A DNA stretch of 61,862 nucleotides from Rahnella perminowiae. Its GTDB lineage: Bacteria; Pseudomonadota; Gammaproteobacteria; Enterobacterales; Enterobacteriaceae. The position numbers and the translations under genes are program-made. Shown here in pieces: positions 10,065 to 21,000 of this stretch. The stretch is taken from NCBI RefSeq assembly GCF_019049755.1, contig NZ_JAFMOS010000645.1:1-61862 (forward strand), in the 5' to 3' direction. Numbering within the stretch: position 1 is the first letter of the stretch; every line of letters starts with the position of its first letter. The notes beneath the pieces were generated by a model. The model saw only the letters and a list, made by a program, of their open reading frames with translations. It did not search any database and was not told the origin of the DNA.

Positions 10065-12302
10065 TCAACTGCCATGAAGTCGTTTGGCTTCAATCACATC
10101 CGGCAACTGGTTCAGTTTGGCAATCACACGCCCCAGAACCTGCGGGTTGTAGATCTCGATATCCATATCGATAGTTGCCAGTTGCTGACGGGTATCGCTG
10201 CGGCTGGCCACGCCGAGAACATTCACTTTTTCATTGGCCAGAATGGTGGTGATATCGCGCAGCAAACCGCTGCGGTCATTGGCGACGACACGCACGACCA
10301 GTGAATACCCGCTGGAATAGCTTTCGCCCCACACTGCATCAACCACGCGTTCCGGGGCATTTGAGCGTAAATCTTCCAGTTGATCACAATCGGCACGGTG
10401 GATTGAAATTCCGCGTCCCTGAGTAATGTAACCCACGATTTCGTCGCCCGGTATCGGCTGGCAGCAGCGTGCAATGTGGTGCATCAGATTGCCCACACCT
10501 TCAACCACCACGCGGCCATTGTCTTTGCTGCGGGTCGGTGGCGGCGTGGTTTTCTGCGTCAGCTGGCGCAGCGCTTCTTTGTCCAGTTCTTCCGCACTCG
10601 GCTTTTTCAGCTGCGATTGCAGGAAGTTCACCATCTGATTCAGGCGGATATCGCCGTTCCCGATCGCCGCCAACACTTCATCGAGCGAGTTAACGTTATA
10701 GCGTGGCAGCAGCAGTTTCTCGGCATCTTTGATGCTGATATCCAGCCGGTCCAGTTCGTCATCGAGGATTTGCTTACCGGCAATAATATTCTTATCGCGA
10801 TCCTGTTTACGGAACCAGTTTTGAATTTTCGAACGTCCGCGGCTGGTCGTAACATAACCGAGGCTCGGATTCAGCCAGTCACGGCTTGGATTCGCATGCT
10901 TCTGGGTGATGATTTCAATCTGATCGCCCATTTGCAACTGATAGGTAAACGGCACGATGCGGCCGCCAATTTTCGCCCCGATACACCGGTGACCGACATC
11001 GCTGTGGATGTGGTAGGCGAAGTCGAGCGGCGTGGAACCCATCGGCAGATCGATGACGTCGCCTTTTGGCGTAAACACGTACACACGGTCGTCGAAGACC
11101 TGGCTGCGCACTTCATCGAGCATTTCGCCCGAATCGGCCATCTCTTCCTGCCACGCAATCAGTTTACGCAGCCAGGCAATACGACCTTCGTAGCCCCCGC
11201 TGCGGCCACCGACGACGGCGGTGCCTTCTTTGTATTTCCAGTGCGCCGCGACGCCCAGCTCGGCATCTTCATGCATCTGACGGGTGCGGATCTGCACTTC
11301 CAGCGTTTTCCCGCGCGGCCCTAACACCACGGTATGAATCGACTGATAACCGTTCGGTTTCGGGTTGGCGACGTAATCGTCGAACTCATCCGGCAGATGG
11401 CGGAAATGGGTGTGTACAATGCCTAACGCGGCATAGCAATCCTGTAAGCGCTCCACCACGATACGCACGGCGCGCACGTCGAAGAGTTCGTCAAAGGACA
11501 GGGATTTTTTCTGCATCTTGCGCCAGATGCTATAGATATGCTTGGGGCGTCCGTAAACATCGACTTTAATGCCCTCTTCGGCCATCGCGTTTTTAACGGT
11601 CGACACAAAATCGTCGATATACTGCTCACGATCAATACGACGCTCGTGCAGCAGTTTGGCAATACGCTTGTATTCGTCAGGGTGCAGATAACGGAAGCAA
11701 AAGTCTTCCAGCTCCCACTTTAGCTGACCGATACCCAGACGGTTGGCCAGGGGCGCATAAATATTGGTACATTCTTTGGCCGCCAGTACGCGCTCTTCTT
11801 CCGGTGCATCTTTCACTTCGCGCAGATGGGCGATACGCTCAGCCAGTTTCAGCACCACGCAGCGGAAATCTTCCACCATCGCCAGCAGCATGCGGCGGAC
11901 ATTATCCACCTGCTCGGAGGCCATAGAGTCGTTTTGCGTGGCTTTCAGCTGGCGGATGGCGTCCATGTCACGTACGCCGTGTACCAGATCAGTAATGCCC
12001 TTGCCGAACTGTTGAGTCAGAGTATCTTCGTCGATGATGCCGTCATCAACCAGCGGGAACAGAAGCGCCGCGCGCATACTGTCGTTATCCATACTGAGGG
12101 TCGAGAGGATTTCAACCATCTCCAGACCGCGCCACAGCAGCAACGAGGCGTCAGGATGGCCCTGCGTTTGTTGCTCGCAGTAGCGCCAGGTTTCGGCTAA
12201 ACGCTCACATGATTGCTGGCTGGACAGTCCTAAACTGCTGATCCAGTCGTCGAGCGCGAACTCGCCAGCCGTATTCAGATGTGCACTTCTTACCGCAACC
12301 AT
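10065..12302 (-). CDS. relA: GTP pyrophosphokinase RelA, (p)ppGpp synthetase I
   Basis: RelA binds stalled ribosomes carrying uncharged tRNA and makes (p)ppGpp, starting the stringent response. The 745-residue protein has an N-terminal pseudo-hydrolase domain, a synthetase domain (about 220-370, with YGRPKHIYSIWRKMQ and FDVRAVRIV), a TGS domain (about 405-470, with VFTPKGDVIDLP), a zinc-finger region (HHIARCCQPIPGDE) and a C-terminal ACT/RRM domain (about 665-740). The hydrolase HDxxED motif is replaced around LFPLVDDG, as expected for a synthesis-only RelA. rlmD ends 9 bases upstream, so the two are probably co-transcribed. Confidence 0.98.
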   Translation of the reverse strand: MVAVRSAHLNTAGEFALDDWISSLGLSSQQSCERLAETWRYCEQQTQGHPDASLLLWRGLEMVEILSTLSMDNDSMRAALLFPLVDDGIIDEDTLTQQFGKGITDLVHGVRDMDAIRQLKATQNDSMASEQVDNVRRMLLAMVEDFRCVVLKLAERIAHLREVKDAPEEERVLAAKECTNIYAPLANRLGIGQLKWELEDFCFRYLHPDEYKRIAKLLHERRIDREQYIDDFVSTVKNAMAEEGIKVDVYGRPKHIYSIWRKMQKKSLSFDELFDVRAVRIVVERLQDCYAALGIVHTHFRHLPDEFDDYVANPKPNGYQSIHTVVLGPRGKTLEVQIRTRQMHEDAELGVAAHWKYKEGTAVVGGRSGGYEGRIAWLRKLIAWQEEMADSGEMLDEVRSQVFDDRVYVFTPKGDVIDLPMGSTPLDFAYHIHSDVGHRCIGAKIGGRIVPFTYQLQMGDQIEIITQKHANPSRDWLNPSLGYVTTSRGRSKIQNWFRKQDRDKNIIAGKQILDDELDRLDISIKDAEKLLLPRYNVNSLDEVLAAIGNGDIRLNQMVNFLQSQLKKPSAEELDKEALRQLTQKTTPPPTRSKDNGRVVVEGVGNLMHHIARCCQPIPGDEIVGYITQGRGISIHRADCDQLEDLRSNAPERVVDAVWGESYSSGYSLVVRVVANDRSGLLRDITTILANEKVNVLGVASRSDTRQQLATIDMDIEIYNPQVLGRVIAKLNQLPDVIEAKRLHGS

Positions 12303-12311
12303 ACCCTCTCC

Positions 12312-13682
12312 CTACGTTTCTGACACAACACCTGTGTCAGACGGGTTGATAAACAGAGCCATCGATTCAAGATGCCCGGTGTGCGGGAACATATCCAGCA
12401 TACGCACCTGAGCCAAGCGATAACCCGCCTCCAACAAAATTTTACTGTCCCGCGCCAATGTTGTGGGATTGCATGACACATACACCACACGCGCCGGGGC
12501 AAGCTTAACGATATGCGTCATGACGCCAGCAGCGCCACCACGGGCAGGATCCAGCAAGATTTTATTGAAACCTTGTGCCGCCCAGGGTTGTTTACTGACA
12601 TCATCTTCCAGATTCTCATGAAAGAAGGACGCATTAAGTAATCCATTATTCCGGGCATTATCTTGCCCATTCGCCACCAGTGTAGCAACACCTTCGACGC
12701 CGACAACCTGCTTAGCTCTTTTTGCCAGCGGAAGGGTGAAATTCCCCATCCCGCAGAACAAATCCAGCACGCGATCTTCCGGCGTCAGTTCCAGCCACGC
12801 CAGGGCCTGCGCCACCATTTGCTGGTTAACGACGTCATTTACCTGAATAAAATCGCGCGGGCCAAATTTCAGATCCAGACTCTCAATCTGATAATAAGGT
12901 GTCTCCCCGCACAAAAGCTCCAGCCTCTCACTGTCAGGGGCCAGAAAAATCGTTAACTGATGTTGCACCGCAAACGTCGTCAGGCGCGCGCGATCGGCCT
13001 CACTGAGCGGATCAAGATGACGCAGCACCAGCAGCGGGCCGTTATCCGCCAGCACCATTTCCAGATGTCCGAGACGCTTCGCCGCCGATAATGACGACAA
13101 ACATGCCTGCACCGGTACCAGCAGTTGCTCCAGTTCAGGCCGCAGCACCGGACAACGGGTCACCGCCACCAGATCGTTTGAGCCTTCCTGACGAAACCCC
13201 ATTATCAGCGTGCCATTTGCCGGACCCGCTTTACGCCCGGGCTTAACGCCCGCGATTTGCAATCCGAGACGCGCACGGCGGCGATAACCGTATTGCGGGC
13301 CCGCAATCACCGGTTGCGGTTGTGCCTCAATACCGGTTTCCCGTGAAATCAGACGTAATAACGCCGCCGATTTACTGCGCTGTTGCAGCGCTTCGCTGGC
13401 ATGCTGTTGCTGACATCCGCCACAGGTAGCATAGTGCGGACACACCGGTTTTACCCGATCATCGCTGGTGGTCAGCAAACGCTTCAGCTTACCTTTGGCG
13501 TACTTACTTTTATCTTCTGTTAAAGTGACGTCTGCCTGTTCACCGGGCAGTAAGCCACTGACAAATACGGCTTTGCCATTGTGGCGCGCCACACCTTGTC
13601 CGAAAGCATCAAGGTCGGTAGCGGTCACAGTTATCGTTTGCCGGGTCGTCACACGACGGTTCGGAGAGTAGAATTGAGCCAT
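12312..13682 (-). CDS. rlmD: 23S rRNA (uracil-1939-C5)-methyltransferase RlmD
   Basis: RlmD (formerly RumA) methylates U1939 of 23S rRNA. The 456-residue protein has an N-terminal TRAM domain (about 10-70), an iron-sulphur cysteine set ([10 protein letters not shown] with a later Cys in TRCPVL) and a C-terminal Rossmann methyltransferase domain with [15 protein letters not shown]. The catalytic cysteine is in [14 protein letters not shown], and LLDPARGGA is also present. It is divergent from barA and immediately upstream of relA, the same order as in E. coli. Confidence 0.97.
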   Translation of the reverse strand: MAQFYSPNRRVTTRQTITVTATDLDAFGQGVARHNGKAVFVSGLLPGEQADVTLTEDKSKYAKGKLKRLLTTSDDRVKPVCPHYATCGGCQQQHASEALQQRSKSAALLRLISRETGIEAQPQPVIAGPQYGYRRRARLGLQIAGVKPGRKAGPANGTLIMGFRQEGSNDLVAVTRCPVLRPELEQLLVPVQACLSSLSAAKRLGHLEMVLADNGPLLVLRHLDPLSEADRARLTTFAVQHQLTIFLAPDSERLELLCGETPYYQIESLDLKFGPRDFIQVNDVVNQQMVAQALAWLELTPEDRVLDLFCGMGNFTLPLAKRAKQVVGVEGVATLVANGQDNARNNGLLNASFFHENLEDDVSKQPWAAQGFNKILLDPARGGAAGVMTHIVKLAPARVVYVSCNPTTLARDSKILLEAGYRLAQVRMLDMFPHTGHLESMALFINPSDTGVVSET

Positions 13683-13745
13683 TATTGTCGATTACACGCT
13701 GGTTTATTAAGCTTACTTTAGCTAATTCTCCCACATTGGAACCTC

Positions 13746-16496
13746 ATGACCAAATATAGCCTTCGCGCACGGATGATGATCCTGATCCTGGCACCGACCT
13801 TAATGATCGGTTTGCTGCTCAGCACCTTCTTCGTGGTGCACCGCTACAACGAGTTGCAAAACCAGCTGACAGAAGCCGGAGCCAGCATTATCGAGCCTCT
13901 GGCAGTCGCAAGCGAATATGGCATGACGTTCCGGGAACGCGAACCGGTCAAACGGCTGATCAGCCGTCTGCACCGCAATCACTCTGATATTGTGCGCAGC
14001 ATCAGCGTGTTTGATGGTGAGAACAAGCTGTTTGCCAGTTCGACCAGCCAGCATGACGGCAGTCCGTTGCAGGTAAAACGCGTCGAAGACATTCCCCGTG
14101 AGCTGACGAAAACCCGCTCAGGCGATGTACTGATCCTGCGCACGCCTATTCAGGCCGAAAATCATACAGAAGCCGATGATGAGACGTTCAGCGCCTCGCC
14201 GGACAATCGTCTGGGTTACATTGCTATTGAACTGGATTTACGTTCGGTAAAACTGGCGCAATATCAGGAAGCGTTCGTTTCCACCATGCTGTTGTTGCTG
14301 TGTCTGGGTATCGCCACGCTGTTCGCTTACCGCCTGATGCGCGACGTGACAGGGCCGATCCGTAATATGGTGAATACCGTTGACCGTATCCGCCGCGGGC
14401 AACTCGACAGCCGCGTGGAAGGCAACATGCCGGGCGAACTGAGTATGCTGAAAAACGGCATTAACTCGATGGCGATGTCACTGACGGCCTATCATGAAGA
14501 AGTACAACAGAATATCGATCAGGCTACGTCAGACCTGCGCGAAACGCTGGAGCAGATGGAAATACAGAACGTCGAGTTGGATCTGGCGAAGAAACGCGCA
14601 CAGGAAGCGGCGCGTATCAAATCTGAATTCCTGGCGAACATGTCCCACGAGTTGCGTACACCGCTTAATGGCGTGATCGGTTTTACCCGCCAGACACTGA
14701 AAACACCGCTTTCGCCAACACAGGCAGACTATCTGCAAACCATTGAGCGTTCCGCGAATCATCTGCTAACCATCATTAATGACGTGCTGGATTTCTCCAA
14801 GCTGGAAGCCGGCAAACTGGTGCTGGAACATATTCCGTTCTCGCTGCGTGAAATGCTCGATGAAGTGGTTATTTTGCTGGCGCATACCGCGCATGATAAA
14901 GGTCTGGAACTGACGCTGAACGTCCACAACAACGTGCCGGAAAACGTGCTGGGCGATCCGATGCGCATGCAGCAAGTTGTGACTAACTTGCTGGGAAATG
15001 CCATTAAATTTACCGAAACCGGCAACATCGACATTAATGTCGAACTGCGTTCGCAGAACAATTTGCAGGTGGAACTGGAAGTGCAAATCCACGACACCGG
15101 CATCGGGATTTCCGAACGTCAGCAGTCACAACTGTTCCAGGCTTTCCGTCAGGCAGATGCCAGCATTTCGCGCCGGCATGGCGGCACCGGATTAGGGCTG
15201 GTGATCACCCAGCGTCTGGTGAAAGAAATGGGCGGAGACATCAGTTTCTATAGCCAGATAAACCGCGGTTCGACCTTCTGGTTCCACGTGACACTTGAGC
15301 TGAATGAAAACCGTCATATCACGCCGGTCTCCATGAGTCATCTTGAAGGCAAACGTCTGGCCTATGTTGAAGCCAACCCGGCGGCGGCGAAAGCCACGAT
15401 GGAAATCCTGCAGGCCACCCCCCTGGACGTTACGCATCGCACCACGCTGACTGCGCTCCCTGATCCGTGGTATGACATCATGTTGTGCAGCATTCCGGTC
15501 AAACAGGATCAGGTTCCCGCAGACTACGACGGTAAATTACAGAAAGTGCTGGGCATGACACAGCATCTTCTGCTGGCGTTGCCGAGTCAGTTCCAGGTGA
15601 ATGCCGAAGAATTGAAAAGACGTGGCGTTCAGGCCTGTCTGATTAAACCGATGTCGAGCATCCGCCTGCTGCCGTTGTTGCTGCACCAACAGCAGCCTTC
15701 CGTCAGGGTGATCGGCAATGATGAAGACAAGACCTCGCGCCTGCCGCTGACCGCCATGGCGGTGGATGACAATCCGGCAAACCTTAAACTGATTGGCGCC
15801 TTGCTGGAAGAACTGGTGGAAACCACCGTGCTTTGCCACAGTGGTGAAGAAGCCATCGAGGTTGCCCGTCATACCGATCTCGACATTATTCTGATGGATA
15901 TTCAGATGCCGGATATCGACGGCATCCGTGCCAGCGAAATCATCCACCAGATGGCAAGACATACCAACACACCGGTCGTGGCAGTCACTGCGCACTCGCT
16001 GAGCGGCGAACGTGAACAGTTACTGAAACTGGGCATGGACGATTATCTGTCTAAACCCATTGATGAAAGCATGCTGAAAAATGTCCTGTCACGCCACCAT
16101 CAGCATCAGACACAACTGGATTCACCGTTACAGGCCAGCGAGTCACTCGCGCCGATCAGCACGCTCGACTGGCAACTGGCGCTGAGTCAGTCAGCCAATA
16201 AAGTTGCGCTGGCTCAGGATTTGTTGCAAATGTTGGTGGAATTCCTGCCCCAGGTGGCAGAACGGGTGGAAGCTGTCACCCGCGGCGAACCGGACAACGA
16301 TATTCTGGCGCTGATCCATAAGCTTCATGGCAGTTGCAGCTACAGCGGTGTGCCGCGCCTTAAGCAACTGTGTTTCTACATTGAACAACAGCTGCGTCAG
16401 GGTGTCAGCGTGGAAATACTCGAACCGGAATGGTTTGAACTGCTTGATGAAATTGACAACGTCAAGCGTGCGGCAGTGGCCTATTTACCCCGCTAG
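13746..16496 (+). CDS. barA: Hybrid sensor histidine kinase BarA
   Basis: BarA is the membrane kinase of the BarA-UvrY system, which senses short-chain carboxylates and drives the Csr small RNAs. The 916-residue protein has a membrane segment at about 11-31, a periplasmic domain, a second membrane segment at about 178-196 and a HAMP domain to about 250. A histidine kinase domain follows with phospho-His301 in [12 protein letters not shown] and ATP-binding motifs around [10 protein letters not shown]. The receiver domain has Asp718 in ILMDIQMPD, and the C-terminal Hpt domain has His861 in [10 protein letters not shown]. All phosphorelay residues are intact. A terminator follows. Confidence 0.97.
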   Translation: MTKYSLRARMMILILAPTLMIGLLLSTFFVVHRYNELQNQLTEAGASIIEPLAVASEYGMTFREREPVKRLISRLHRNHSDIVRSISVFDGENKLFASSTSQHDGSPLQVKRVEDIPRELTKTRSGDVLILRTPIQAENHTEADDETFSASPDNRLGYIAIELDLRSVKLAQYQEAFVSTMLLLLCLGIATLFAYRLMRDVTGPIRNMVNTVDRIRRGQLDSRVEGNMPGELSMLKNGINSMAMSLTAYHEEVQQNIDQATSDLRETLEQMEIQNVELDLAKKRAQEAARIKSEFLANMSHELRTPLNGVIGFTRQTLKTPLSPTQADYLQTIERSANHLLTIINDVLDFSKLEAGKLVLEHIPFSLREMLDEVVILLAHTAHDKGLELTLNVHNNVPENVLGDPMRMQQVVTNLLGNAIKFTETGNIDINVELRSQNNLQVELEVQIHDTGIGISERQQSQLFQAFRQADASISRRHGGTGLGLVITQRLVKEMGGDISFYSQINRGSTFWFHVTLELNENRHITPVSMSHLEGKRLAYVEANPAAAKATMEILQATPLDVTHRTTLTALPDPWYDIMLCSIPVKQDQVPADYDGKLQKVLGMTQHLLLALPSQFQVNAEELKRRGVQACLIKPMSSIRLLPLLLHQQQPSVRVIGNDEDKTSRLPLTAMAVDDNPANLKLIGALLEELVETTVLCHSGEEAIEVARHTDLDIILMDIQMPDIDGIRASEIIHQMARHTNTPVVAVTAHSLSGEREQLLKLGMDDYLSKPIDESMLKNVLSRHHQHQTQLDSPLQASESLAPISTLDWQLALSQSANKVALAQDLLQMLVEFLPQVAERVEAVTRGEPDNDILALIHKLHGSCSYSGVPRLKQLCFYIEQQLRQGVSVEILEPEWFELLDEIDNVKRAAVAYLPR

Positions 16497-16517
16497 CAAT
16501 ACGACAGTAACAAGATT

Positions 16518-16539
16518 AACGCCCGGCCGGGGCGTTTTT
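16518..16539 (+). terminator. Terminator after barA
   Basis: AACGCC and GGCGTT form a GC-rich stem, followed by TTTTT, 20 bases past the barA stop. Confidence 0.8.
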
Positions 16540-16561
16540 ACAGACTGTCAGATGATGTTCC

Positions 16562-17869
16562 TCAGAACCAGGTCGTTACCGCGCCCGTGACATCCCACTG
16601 TTCATTCACCAGCAGCAGATGACGCCATTTGTCAAAAGTCAGGCACGGATGGCAGATATCAAACACCAGCATATCGCCGACTTTCAAATCTGCCCCTTCC
16701 GGGATCGACATAAACGCATGCTGATCCATCATCGCGAACACTTTCCAGTCGTCAGGTGCCGGCACTACCGTGGTGTATCCTGCCTGCGTGGCACTGCGCG
16801 GACGAAAATGTCCGGCGGCTTTCGGGTATCCGGCGTCATAACCGGCATCACGTTTGCCGAGCGCGATAATCGCCCTGCCCGGTTCCGGCAAAGACTGCAC
16901 GGCCGCCCAGACCTGCAACGCCGGCTGTAAGCTGCTGTTCATTTCACGCGCGACAGGATTGCTGGTTTGCATGCGTTCCAGCGCGGCCTGATACGCGCCA
17001 ACATCGTGCGTCACATAACAGCCTGAGCGAAGAATAATATCCAGCGTATAGCGTTTTTCAGCATCCAGATGCGTTTCTTTTCGTGTCAGTTCCTCCGCCA
17101 CCACATCAAACCAGGCAGAACCTGCGCCGGTTAAAATAACCCGTGGCTCGGCAAATTCTCCGGCCTTTGCCAGCGCTTCGGTGCGCGCCATCACGTGACG
17201 CAGGAAGCCGCGGATCACCGCTTCATCATTGCTCACGCCTTCATAAAGCTCGACGCCCACCAGCGCCAGCGATTGCGGCCAGCGTTTTACCGCCGCCAGC
17301 ACGTCGGCTTCCTGCTGTTCTGTCCGGATACCGGTACGCCCGCCCGCGATACCGTATTCAAACATCACCCGCAGTTTCAATTGCCTGCTGGAGAAGTAAT
17401 GCCCGAGCGCGTCGGCATTTTCGGCCGAATCCACAATACAGGTAAAATCAAAGGCAGTGTCTGCACGCATCAGACCGGCGATTATCGCCATGTTGCCTTT
17501 CCCCACCAGCTGATTCGCCATAATGATTTTACGCACGCCGTGAGCAAACGCCGCGCTGACCTGGGGAGGTGTCGCCAGCGTGATACCCCAAGCGCCGAAT
17601 TCCAGCTGCATCTGATACAGTTCAGGGCTCATGGTCGTTTTACCATGAGGTGCCAGTTTCAACTGATAGCGCTGGATAAACTCACGCATCCAGGCAAGGT
17701 TGTGTTCGATTCGTTCTTCGAGCAGTACGGCCACCGGCAGGCTGACATCTTCACGCAGGATATTCCAGCCCTGTTCACGGATATCGCCCATGCGTGCACC
17801 GGCGCGCAACGGCCCCAGACCTTTCGTGTGTGTATTAACCGGCTGCTGTGAAAAATCAGTCTCTGACAT
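16562..17869 (-). CDS. PLP-dependent amino acid deaminase / D-threonine-aldolase-like protein
   Basis: This 435-residue fold-type III PLP enzyme belongs to the D-serine dehydratase-like/D-threonine aldolase group (COG3616 type). The alanine-racemase-like N-terminal barrel carries the probable Schiff-base Lys77 in LAPHGKTTM. The C-terminal beta domain ends with VFDICHPCLTFDKW, where the His-x-Cys pair is typical of metal binding in this family. The exact substrate, a D-hydroxy amino acid, cannot be told. It follows the gar operon on the same strand, but a strong terminator at 17932-17970 separates them, so separate transcription is likely. Nothing in the known galactarate pathway needs this activity. 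Confidence 0.75.
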   Translation of the reverse strand: MSETDFSQQPVNTHTKGLGPLRAGARMGDIREQGWNILREDVSLPVAVLLEERIEHNLAWMREFIQRYQLKLAPHGKTTMSPELYQMQLEFGAWGITLATPPQVSAAFAHGVRKIIMANQLVGKGNMAIIAGLMRADTAFDFTCIVDSAENADALGHYFSSRQLKLRVMFEYGIAGGRTGIRTEQQEADVLAAVKRWPQSLALVGVELYEGVSNDEAVIRGFLRHVMARTEALAKAGEFAEPRVILTGAGSAWFDVVAEELTRKETHLDAEKRYTLDIILRSGCYVTHDVGAYQAALERMQTSNPVAREMNSSLQPALQVWAAVQSLPEPGRAIIALGKRDAGYDAGYPKAAGHFRPRSATQAGYTTVVPAPDDWKVFAMMDQHAFMSIPEGADLKVGDMLVFDICHPCLTFDKWRHLLLVNEQWDVTGAVTTWF

Positions 17870-17931
17870 ACGTGTTTTCTCATTGGCGAATGTCTTTAAA
17901 ACCTAACGTAAAACTGCTGCAAATAAAATAC

Positions 17932-17970
17932 AAAAACCGGCGCAGGCGGAGCCTGAACACCGGTTTTTTT
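17932..17970 (-). terminator. Terminator of the garPLRK operon
   Basis: AAAAACCGG and CCGGTTTTTTT pair across a loop that holds a second AGGC/GCCT stem. On the minus strand TTTTTGTATTTT follows. It lies just past the garK stop. Confidence 0.8.
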
Positions 17971-17987
17971 ATCCTGACAGCTGTCGG

Positions 17988-19127
17988 TTAAAGCTTTTGC
18001 GATAGCTTAACCGTCGCGGCAATATTTCGTGCAGATTTACGCAGGTTGTCTGCGGCGTTTTTCAGGGCATCATCAAGCGTACAAATGCTGTAGAGCACGC
18101 TGAAAACAGCATCCAGCCCATGGTCATAAACAATATCAACATCTTTTGTCAGACTGCCGGCGATGCCAATCACCGGTTTATTGTAACGTTTAGCCACCCG
18201 CGCCACACCGATCGGCACTTTGCCGTTGATGCTCTGGCTGTCAATCCGCCCTTCGCCGGTGATCACCAGCGTGGCGTCTTTCACCAGTTCATCCAGCCCC
18301 AGCGCGTCGGTGACAATCTCAATACCCTGGCGCAGCTCAGCATGACAGAACCCGTAAAGTGCAGCACCCATGCCTCCGGCCGCACCGGCTCCGGGAACAT
18401 ACTCAACGTCAATACCCAGATCTTGTTTGATCACCCGGGCGTAATGGTGCAGATAGCCGTCAAGCTGTTGGATCATCTCCGGTGTCGCGCCTTTTTGCGG
18501 CCCGAAGATGGCAGAAGCGCCATCCTTACCGGTCAGCGGATTCGTGACGTCACAGGCCACTTCGAAGCGGCATGTTTTAATTCTCGGATCCAGCCCGCTG
18601 ATATCAATGCGATGCAGTTTTTCCAGCTCGCCGCCGCCCTGGCCAATCGGCTTGCCCTCTTTGGTCAGCAGCTTCGCGCCCAGTGCCTGCATCATGCCTG
18701 CTCCGCCATCATTGGTGGCGCTGCCGCCAATCCCGATAATGCAGTGTTTTACGCCGTGGCCAAGGGCAGAATGGATCAGTTCACCTGTGCCGTACGACGT
18801 GGTTTTCAGCGGATTGCGTTGCGCAGGGGGAACACTTTCCAGCCCGCTGGCCGCCGCCATCTCGATGAAAGCGATTTTCTCATCACCTGAAAGCCCGAAG
18901 AATGCTTCCAGCGGCGTGCCCAGTGGTCCGGTCACATTCACCTTCACCACCCGTCCGCCGGTGGCTGCAACCATCGCTTCCACCGTGCCTTCGCCGCCAT
19001 CGGCAACCGGTAACTTGACGTACTCCGCGTCGGGGAAAATTTCACGGAACCCGCTCTCAATGGCTTTTGCCACATCCAAAGCTGACAAACTTTCTTTGTA
19101 TGAATCCGGTGCGATCACTATTTTCAT
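17988..19127 (-). CDS. garK: Glycerate 2-kinase GarK
   Basis: GarK phosphorylates D-glycerate to 2-phosphoglycerate, the last step of galactarate/glucarate breakdown. The 379-residue protein matches the glycerate kinase type 1 family, with PDSYKESLSA at the N-terminus, VADGGEGT, GIGGSATNDGGAG and ITGEGRIDSQS near the C-terminus. The start at 19127 (MKIVIAPDSYKE) gives the family length. An in-frame ATG at 19262 would add 45 residues overlapping garR and is unlikely. It is the last gene of the garP-garL-garR-garK operon and is followed by a terminator. Confidence 0.95.
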   Translation of the reverse strand: MKIVIAPDSYKESLSALDVAKAIESGFREIFPDAEYVKLPVADGGEGTVEAMVAATGGRVVKVNVTGPLGTPLEAFFGLSGDEKIAFIEMAAASGLESVPPAQRNPLKTTSYGTGELIHSALGHGVKHCIIGIGGSATNDGGAGMMQALGAKLLTKEGKPIGQGGGELEKLHRIDISGLDPRIKTCRFEVACDVTNPLTGKDGASAIFGPQKGATPEMIQQLDGYLHHYARVIKQDLGIDVEYVPGAGAAGGMGAALYGFCHAELRQGIEIVTDALGLDELVKDATLVITGEGRIDSQSINGKVPIGVARVAKRYNKPVIGIAGSLTKDVDIVYDHGLDAVFSVLYSICTLDDALKNAADNLRKSARNIAATVKLSQKL

Positions 19128-19245
19128 AAAGTCATTACCTTCATAAACTGCGTGCGCCGATGTGGGAAAGCGCCCTGTCAGTTTTGCATCCTGCCTGAAG
19201 GGTCGCGCGCCACCGTGTTCATTAGCGCCGCGCGTCCGCCGCAGA

Positions 19246-20130
19246 CTAACGGGTAACTTCAACCTTCGCTAAGGTTTCATAATAGCGCGCAATGGCGCTA
19301 TGGTCAGATTGCCCGTGACCATCCGCTTTCAGAGCCTGCATCATTTCCATGACCAGCGAGGTCAGAGGCAGTTGTGCGCCGACGCTGTGGGAGGTATCAA
19401 GTGCGTTTGCTAAATCTTTGATGTGTAAATCAATACGGAAGCCCGGTTTGAAGTTGCGATCCATCACCATCGGCGCTTTCGCTTCCAGCACGGTACTGCC
19501 CGCCAGACCACCACGGATAGCCTGGAAAACCAGATCCGGATCGACGCCCGCTTTGGTTGCCAGCACCAGCGCTTCTGACATCGCAGCAATGTTCAGCGCC
19601 ACGATCACCTGGTTCGCCAGTTTGGTCACGTTGCCCGCACCGATATCCCCGGTATGCACAACGGAACCGGCCATAGACTTCATGATTTCATAGCATTTAT
19701 CGAACACCGCTTTGTCGCCGCCGACCATTACGGACAGCGTACCGTCGATGGCTTTAGGTTCTCCGCCTGAGACCGGAGCATCCAGCATCGCGATGTGTTT
19801 AGCGGCCAGTGCTTCACTGATTTCACGGCTTGCCAGCGGGGCGATTGAACTCATGTCGATGAGAATGCTACCCGGACGCACACCCTCAATCAGACCGTTT
19901 TCACCCAGCGCCACTTCCCTCACCTGCGGTGAGTTTGGCAACATGGTGATAATCACATCGGAAACGGCGGCAACCGCTTTTGGCGTGTCGGCGGCAGTTG
20001 CGCCGAGTTTTACGATTTCACTTACGTTATCCAGATTGCGGTCCATGACGACCAGCTCATAACCTGCTTTCAGCAGATTTTTGCTCATAGGCTTGCCCAT
20101 GATGCCTAAACCAATAAAGCCAATTTTCAT
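19246..20130 (-). CDS. garR: 2-hydroxy-3-oxopropionate (tartronate semialdehyde) reductase GarR
   Basis: GarR reduces tartronate semialdehyde to D-glycerate with NAD(P)H. The 294-residue beta-hydroxyacid dehydrogenase has the dinucleotide-binding GFIGLGIMGKPMSKNL at the N-terminus and the family motif DAPVSGGE. The catalytic lysine is in the GNVTKLANQ helix at about residue 170. It lies 37 bases after garL on the same strand and feeds garK. Confidence 0.96.
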   Translation of the reverse strand: MKIGFIGLGIMGKPMSKNLLKAGYELVVMDRNLDNVSEIVKLGATAADTPKAVAAVSDVIITMLPNSPQVREVALGENGLIEGVRPGSILIDMSSIAPLASREISEALAAKHIAMLDAPVSGGEPKAIDGTLSVMVGGDKAVFDKCYEIMKSMAGSVVHTGDIGAGNVTKLANQVIVALNIAAMSEALVLATKAGVDPDLVFQAIRGGLAGSTVLEAKAPMVMDRNFKPGFRIDLHIKDLANALDTSHSVGAQLPLTSLVMEMMQALKADGHGQSDHSAIARYYETLAKVEVTR

Positions 20131-20167
20131 TCGGGTATCCTCTTTATAATGATGTATTGAGAGCAGA

Positions 20168-20938
20168 TCACTGGGTGAAGCGATCGCACAGCGCCTGTGT
20201 ACCTGCGCGGAAAACGCCTAAATCACTGCCGACCGCCACAAAGGTCGCGCCCCATTCCAGATAACGGCGGGCATCGGCTTCAACCGGAGCCAGAATACCG
20301 CTGGGTTTGCCATGCGCTTTTGCACGCGCAAAAATGTGACGGATAGCGGCCTGCACGTCCGGATGCCCGGCGTTGCCAAGATGTCCCATGCCGGCGGCCA
20401 GATCACTCGGGCCGACGAAAATGCCGTCGATGCCATCAACAGCAGCAATGGCATCCAGATTGTCGACGCCTTGCTGGCTTTCGATTTGCACCATCACCGC
20501 AATGTTGTCATTGATGCGGGTGAAGTAATCCGGCACGGTGCCGAACATATTGCTGCGGTGTGAAACGGAAACGCCACGGATCCCGGCGGGCGGATAACGG
20601 GTTGATGCTACGGCCAGTTCTGCCTGTTCCTGTGTTTCTACAAACGGGATCAGAAAATTATAAAAACCGATGTCCAGCAGGCGTTTAATCACCACCGGAT
20701 CATTAAATTGCGGACGGACCACCGGTGCGCTGCGGCTGCCTTTCAGCGCCATCAGCTGCGGCACAAAAGTACCGACATCGTTGGGTGCATGCTCACCATC
20801 AAGCAACAGCCAGTCAAAACCCGCCACACCCAGCACCTCGGTTGAAATCGGGCTGGATAATGCTGACCAACATCCAATCAGGGTTTTCCCTTGCAACAAA
20901 TCCTGACGAAACTGATTTGGAATCATTTGATTACTCAT
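20168..20938 (-). CDS. garL: 5-keto-4-deoxy-D-glucarate aldolase GarL
   Basis: GarL, a class II magnesium-dependent aldolase, splits 5-keto-4-deoxyglucarate into pyruvate and tartronate semialdehyde. The 256-residue protein belongs to the HpaI family. It shows [13 protein letters not shown] with the catalytic region, [18 protein letters not shown], the metal-ligand glutamate in MVQIESQQG, and [13 protein letters not shown]. It sits between garP and garR with short gaps, as in the E. coli garPLRK operon. Confidence 0.96.
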   Translation of the reverse strand: MSNQMIPNQFRQDLLQGKTLIGCWSALSSPISTEVLGVAGFDWLLLDGEHAPNDVGTFVPQLMALKGSRSAPVVRPQFNDPVVIKRLLDIGFYNFLIPFVETQEQAELAVASTRYPPAGIRGVSVSHRSNMFGTVPDYFTRINDNIAVMVQIESQQGVDNLDAIAAVDGIDGIFVGPSDLAAGMGHLGNAGHPDVQAAIRHIFARAKAHGKPSGILAPVEADARRYLEWGATFVAVGSDLGVFRAGTQALCDRFTQ

Positions 20939-21000
20939 ATCTGATATCTGACCTCATCAAAGGGGCAGAGCCGGATATCCGGAATGCCCCGCATCACAAT

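Noticed and set aside
10476-11324. Long plus-strand frame opposite relA
   Set aside because: It is a composition-driven shadow of the conserved relA gene, with no start signal or recognisable domain.
19128-19262. Extended garK start at 19262 adding 45 residues
   Set aside because: The extra residues overlap garR, have no family counterpart and end just before a good start matching known glycerate kinases.
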